Part shown: positions 60,564 through 64,000 of the stretch, in pieces
Layout of the letters: every line of letters starts with the position of its first letter
How positions within the stretch are numbered: position 1 is the stretch's first letter
NCBI RefSeq assembly: GCF_016907875.1
Contig: NZ_JAFBCU010000001.1
Span: 1,054,001 to 1,118,000, forward strand
Direction: 5' to 3'
Source: Arthrobacter roseus
Lineage (GTDB): Bacteria > Actinomycetota > Actinomycetes > Actinomycetales > Micrococcaceae
DNA length: 64,000 nucleotides
Notes under the pieces: model-generated
Databases searched by the model: none
Told to the model about the DNA's origin: nothing
What the model saw: the letters and a program-made list of their open reading frames with translations, nothing else
Program-made: the position numbers and the translations under genes

Positions 60564-60980
60564 CTATTTTTTGGACTTCTTATGCTTGCGGTTAAAGATC
60601 AAAGCGAGGGCGATGGCCGCCATCCAGGAGTCCTTCGCTACGGCAATCCCGTCCTGAGAAGGGCGGATGCCGTCTTCCTCGGTCAGTTCTGGTGTCTTGA
60701 AGTACATGGTCAGCAGTCCACCGGAGAACGCTGCGAGCGCGAGCCCCGCGAGCCTGCTGGGCACAAATGGTGCCAGCAGCATGGCACCGACCGTTATTTC
60801 CGCCGCACTGAGCGCCTTGCCAAATTTCTCCGGTTCCAGCTTGCCTGCCTGGGGGAATGCGTTGCTGGCCATGCCTTGTAGATATCCGGCGGTGTCCTTG
60901 TCGAGGTTCAGCTTCGAGACCCCCGAGTTGAGGATGAATGCGCCGGTGGCCAGTCGGAGTGGGAGGTGGGATAGCTTCAT
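60564..60980 (-). CDS. DoxX-like membrane protein
   Basis: 138 aa from the ATG at 60980 (GAAGGGAAC before it); the upstream frame is not credible. [58 protein letters not shown] and [10 protein letters not shown] give four membrane helices as in DoxX proteins. Four bases from the propeller gene start, so likely co-transcribed. Confidence 0.8.
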   Translation of the reverse strand: MKLSHLPLRLATGAFILNSGVSKLNLDKDTAGYLQGMASNAFPQAGKLEPEKFGKALSAAEITVGAMLLAPFVPSRLAGLALAAFSGGLLTMYFKTPELTEEDGIRPSQDGIAVAKDSWMAAIALALIFNRKHKKSKK

Positions 60981-61169
60981 GGTGTTCCCTTCGGTTTTAG
61001 GAGAATTCCCTTCGAGCGTACGTTCCTGGTGCAGGTTGGTCCAGCGCCTGTGAAAAGGTTCCGTTCGATAGTTTCCCGACTTGCCGGTTGTTGTACACCA
61101 AGAATTTACCGTGCTCTGGTTGTATGTGACGTACAGAGTGCCAGAAGACCAGCTATCGAGAAGGTCACC

Positions 61170-62072
61170 ATGGAATACCGGACGGCCGAGCATCCACGGT
61201 CGCAGCATTTTCTTCTTCACATGTCCGATACTCATTTGCTCGCAGGAGCTGCGCCGTTGTACGGCGCAGTGGACAGCGAGGCAAGGCTGCGGCGCATCTT
61301 TGAGGAGCTAGAGGCTTCCGGGGTCCATCCGGAAGCCATTTTGTTCACCGGCGACCTTGCGGACAAGGGCGAGCCGGAAGCCTACGCAAAACTTCGTTCT
61401 ATCGTTGAGCCTGCGGCCCTGAAGCTCGGGGCGCAGGTCATCTGGGCCATGGGGAATCACGACGACCGCAGTGCCTTCCGTGTTGGGCTGCTGGATGAGA
61501 GGGCCAGCACAGGTCCTATTGACAGGACGTATTGGGTGGGGGGCCTTCGCGTTATCACCCTTGATTCCACGGTTCCAGGCCATCATCACGGTCATCTCTC
61601 CGGTGCGCAGCTGTCGTGGCTGGCCACCGAGCTGGCCATGCCGGCTCCCATGGGCACCATTCTGGCGCTGCACCATCCTCCGGTGCCGAGTGTTCAGGAT
61701 CTGGCTGTCCTCGTGGAGCTGCGAGATCAGGCCAGCTTGGCCGACGTCGTGCGGGGAACCGATGTTCGTGGCATTTTGGCTGGCCATCTCCACTATTCGA
61801 CGTCGGCCACATTTGCCGGTATTCCGGTGTCAGTTGCCTCAGCCACCTGCTACACGCAGGATCTCACGTACGACGCCGGCGGCACCCGAGGTCAGGACGG
61901 CGCCCAGTCTTACAATCTGGTGCATGTTTACCCAGAAACCATTGTCCATTCTGTGGTGTCAGTTGGTTCTTATGGAACAGTGGGCACTGCCGTGAGCCGC
62001 GAGGAGACTCAGCGGCGCCTGGAGGCGCACGGTGTGCGAATTCCAGGTGCATCCGTGCTGATACCGGTTTAG
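61170..62072 (+). CDS. CpdA-like metallophosphoesterase
   Basis: 300 aa from the ATG at 61170 (GAAGG before it). Calcineurin-like metal motifs: [38 protein letters not shown] and [12 protein letters not shown]. This is the class III cyclic nucleotide phosphodiesterase/Icc arrangement; likely hydrolyses cAMP or another phosphodiester in the cytoplasm. Confidence 0.88.
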   Translation: MEYRTAEHPRSQHFLLHMSDTHLLAGAAPLYGAVDSEARLRRIFEELEASGVHPEAILFTGDLADKGEPEAYAKLRSIVEPAALKLGAQVIWAMGNHDDRSAFRVGLLDERASTGPIDRTYWVGGLRVITLDSTVPGHHHGHLSGAQLSWLATELAMPAPMGTILALHHPPVPSVQDLAVLVELRDQASLADVVRGTDVRGILAGHLHYSTSATFAGIPVSVASATCYTQDLTYDAGGTRGQDGAQSYNLVHVYPETIVHSVVSVGSYGTVGTAVSREETQRRLEAHGVRIPGASVLIPV

Positions 62073-62073
62073 A

Positions 62074-63681
62074 CTATTTTTCCCAGGGAGCTTTGAGCGG
62101 GAAATACTTCTCCAGGAAATCCGTCACGAGATGAGCCCGTTCCTCCGCGGCAACCTCCGGAAAGCTGCCGTCATTGAGGCAGAAGCAGTCGCGGTGCCGC
62201 TTTGCCAAAAGCTTCCGCAGACTCTTGAGCCCCGAGTAAGTGGTGGTGTCCACATAGCCCACCTTCGCTGATTCCTGGGTGACTGCCCTGCCTGTGAGCA
62301 GTGCGTAGTAGTGGTACAGCGAATTGGTGACCGAGATGTTGTCTTTGGCACGGAAGCGCGAGGCCGCCGTGGAAGCAAACTCGGCTGCGAACTCTTCTTC
62401 CATCTCCAGCAGCACGCTCTTGCGCAGAGGAGCGGCGCAGTGCTCCAGATGGCGCGTGGTGATCCGGCCGAACCTCTCGTGCAGTAGACGGCGATTAACG
62501 CGGGCCGCGTTTTCAAAGCCGCTCCGTTCGGCGTCATTGTCGCCAAGCCCAATGCGCGTCTCTGCCTGAATGAACTTGGTGATTCCGCCGGGGGAGAAAA
62601 ACAATCCGGGGCTGACGGGCCGGCCAAAGAACATGTCGTCGTTGGAGTAGAGGAAATGCTCGGATAATCCGGGAATATGCTGCAGCTGACTCTCGACGGC
62701 CTGCGAGTTATGCGTGGGCAGCACCGATGAATCTCGGAAGTGCTCTTCGGAGGGCACCAGAGTCACTGCTGGATGGTCGGCGAGCCAGTCCGGCCGAGCG
62801 GAATCGGTGGCAATGAAAATGCGCCGGATCCACGGAGCGAACATGTACACCGAACGTAGCGCGTATTTGAGTTCGTTGATCTGGCGGAAACGCGCCTCGT
62901 TGTCGTCTCCCTCGCCCACGATGACGCCCTGCATGCGTGCTGCCCGTGCTGCCTGATACTCCGGGGAGCTTCCATCAACCCACGAGAACACCATGTCGAT
63001 GTCGAAGTCGATGTCTGTTGCATGGTCCGCGAACATGTTGTCGATCGTTGGCCACGTGAGGCCGTGGCGCTCTACGGTTCCCCGGACCATTTCCGAGGCA
63101 TCAATCGAGCGGCGCGTCAGCGAATTTTCCATGGGCAGGATCATCAGCTCACCGGCCCGCTCCCAGAACTCCACCTGTACCCCCGCAGATGGGCCGTAGA
63201 CCAGTTCACCAAAGGGCTCAATCCGTGGCCGAAATAATCTGAAGATGCGTGCCATGCCACTTCGTGAGAAGATTCCGTCGGCCACCAAGCGGGTGGAACG
63301 GCCCTTGGTGTCCACGGTCCGGACGTAGAACGGCTCGTTGGCGCAGGCCGTGACGAGCGCGTCGCGGAACGCATCTGATTCCTGAAGGTCAACCGCGATG
63401 ACGGGACGCGCATCGTTGCCGCGGACCAGAAGGTAGCCGATTCCGGCGTTGTCGAGGACGGTGCGGATGAACAGCAGATCCTCCACCATGGCATCGTTCG
63501 GTGTCAGGTCACGATTGATGAGGGCAAAACGGCCTTTGACCAGCATCAGGTCACTGCGACTGCGGAACCGTTGTTCCGCTGCGCTGGACACTGTCTCGAA
63601 AGCCTCTTGCTCTGGCCCTGGTTCCGGGGCTCCAAAGTAGGCGTCCTGCTGCGCGACTGAGTTCGTGATGGATGCCTCCAA
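62074..63681 (-). CDS. Stealth-family sugar-phosphate transferase
   Basis: About 535 aa. Stealth conserved regions in order: CR1 DMVFSWVDGSSPEYQ, CR2 RFRQINELKYALRSVYMFAPW ... LYSNDDMFFGRP, CR3 ENAARVNRRLLHERFGR, CR4 DNISVTNSLYHYYALLTGR. These enzymes transfer sugar-1-phosphate in cell-surface polysaccharide synthesis. Start is uncertain: TTG at 63681 is used, while GGAGG suits an ATC at 63669; the frame is open to 63798 across a palindrome. Confidence 0.85.
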   Translation of the reverse strand: MEASITNSVAQQDAYFGAPEPGPEQEAFETVSSAAEQRFRSRSDLMLVKGRFALINRDLTPNDAMVEDLLFIRTVLDNAGIGYLLVRGNDARPVIAVDLQESDAFRDALVTACANEPFYVRTVDTKGRSTRLVADGIFSRSGMARIFRLFRPRIEPFGELVYGPSAGVQVEFWERAGELMILPMENSLTRRSIDASEMVRGTVERHGLTWPTIDNMFADHATDIDFDIDMVFSWVDGSSPEYQAARAARMQGVIVGEGDDNEARFRQINELKYALRSVYMFAPWIRRIFIATDSARPDWLADHPAVTLVPSEEHFRDSSVLPTHNSQAVESQLQHIPGLSEHFLYSNDDMFFGRPVSPGLFFSPGGITKFIQAETRIGLGDNDAERSGFENAARVNRRLLHERFGRITTRHLEHCAAPLRKSVLLEMEEEFAAEFASTAASRFRAKDNISVTNSLYHYYALLTGRAVTQESAKVGYVDTTTYSGLKSLRKLLAKRHRDCFCLNDGSFPEVAAEERAHLVTDFLEKYFPLKAPWEK

Positions 63682-63749
63682 AATATGTGGGTGTACGTCC
63701 TTCCAATGGTAAAGGCACGCGCAAAATCCTGGGCTGCGCCAACACACAG

Positions 63750-63811
63750 ACGCGTGGCCCAAGTGCAGGTGCGTGGTGCGGAAACCACGTACCTGCACCT
63801 AGGCCACGCGT
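63750..63811. terminator. 62-bp long imperfect palindrome
   Basis: ACGCGTGGCC/GGCCACGCGT, GTGCAGGT/ACCTGCAC and CGTGGT/ACCACG pair in order around a 6-base loop (24 bp paired, two small internal mismatches). Lies between the Stealth gene and the upstream DUF2382 gene. Could terminate the DUF2382 gene or be a dispersed palindrome. Confidence 0.6.
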
Positions 63812-63840
63812 TTGCGTAGGCTAAGCGCCGCCGGCCTAGG

Positions 63841-64000
63841 TCAGCGGCGGTCTCTGCCGTCGTCGTCCACGCCCTCTGCTTCGATCCTTTCCTTGCGAAC
63901 TTCCTCGTTGACGTGCGCTTCATCGGTCACGGTTTCCTTGTCCAAGCGCACTCGCTCCGCGGGGACAGTCTCCTTTTCCACCACGGGGCGTTCCTCGTTC
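63841..64000 (-). CDS. DUF2382 (YsnF/AvaK-type) stress protein, 5' part outside window
   Basis: Last 52 codons: EERPVVEKETVPAERVRLDKETVTDEAHVNEEVRKERIEAEG, then an acidic end and TGA at 63841. This is the C-terminal half of a DUF2382 domain, found in proteins often fused to PRC-barrels and linked to stress. The start lies beyond the window. Confidence 0.8.
   Translation of the reverse strand, partial: NEERPVVEKETVPAERVRLDKETVTDEAHVNEEVRKERIEAEGVDDDGRDRR

Overview
The window is high-GC actinobacterial DNA. Gene content, leaderless-type promoters, ATGA-coupled operons and the many catabolic and redox genes suggest a soil or plant-associated Micrococcaceae member such as Arthrobacter; that genus guess is inference, since no rRNA or marker gene is present. 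No tRNA, rRNA, CRISPR array or replication origin was seen.

Region 1 (1-7.1 kb) is an accessory, partly decayed zone: a truncated 4,5-dihydroxyphthalate-decarboxylase-like protein, an ISAzo13-type transposase remnant, a nitrilase with an M20 amidohydrolase divergent from a MocR-type regulator, an intact IS630-type element and a truncated amino-acid permease. Two 29-bp matching boxes link the first gene and the amidohydrolase/nitrilase operon to one regulator.

Region 2 (7.1-26.3 kb) is the main catabolic island. It holds an isatin-hydrolase/kynurenine-formamidase-like enzyme, a ThDP enzyme, a kynureninase-like PLP enzyme and an NhaC-type carrier; then a hotdog thioesterase with a PaaX-type regulator; then RidA divergent from an operon of FAH hydrolase, small cupin, acyl-CoA thioesterase, aryl-CoA ligase and an FAD monooxygenase/Old-Yellow-Enzyme fusion; then a complete branched-chain-type ABC importer. 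Read together this looks like uptake and breakdown of anthranilate (or salicylate) and its indole/kynurenine precursors through a CoA-ester route ending in gentisate-like ring cleavage. A short motif with core CGACCG recurs upstream of three of the operons.

Region 3 (26.4-29.1 kb) holds a MarR-type gene whose promoter, operator and first codons are perfectly duplicated 0.8 kb away in front of an unknown gene, and two copies of a ~100-bp inverted-repeat element, one inside a DUF1992 gene and one truncating a RelE-type toxin.

Region 4 (29.1-48.8 kb) is mostly ordinary chromosome: a UvrA paralogue, formaldehyde dehydrogenase, alpha/beta hydrolase, aldo/keto reductase, ABC-F ATPase, pyruvate oxidase, small stress proteins, two decayed genes, an ArsR/MFS pair, an APC permease and a large secreted metallophosphoesterase.

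Region 5 (48.8-56.1 kb) is a compact operon of N-carbamoylase-type M20 enzyme, YtcJ-like amidohydrolase, ThDP enzyme and MHS-type transporter, divergent from a PucR-type regulator. Region 6 (56.1-64 kb) has a membrane protein/winged-helix pair flanked by two copies of a 61-bp palindromic repeat, then DUF1697, CPBP protease, PQQ-propeller, DoxX, phosphoesterase, Stealth phosphotransferase and DUF2382 genes.
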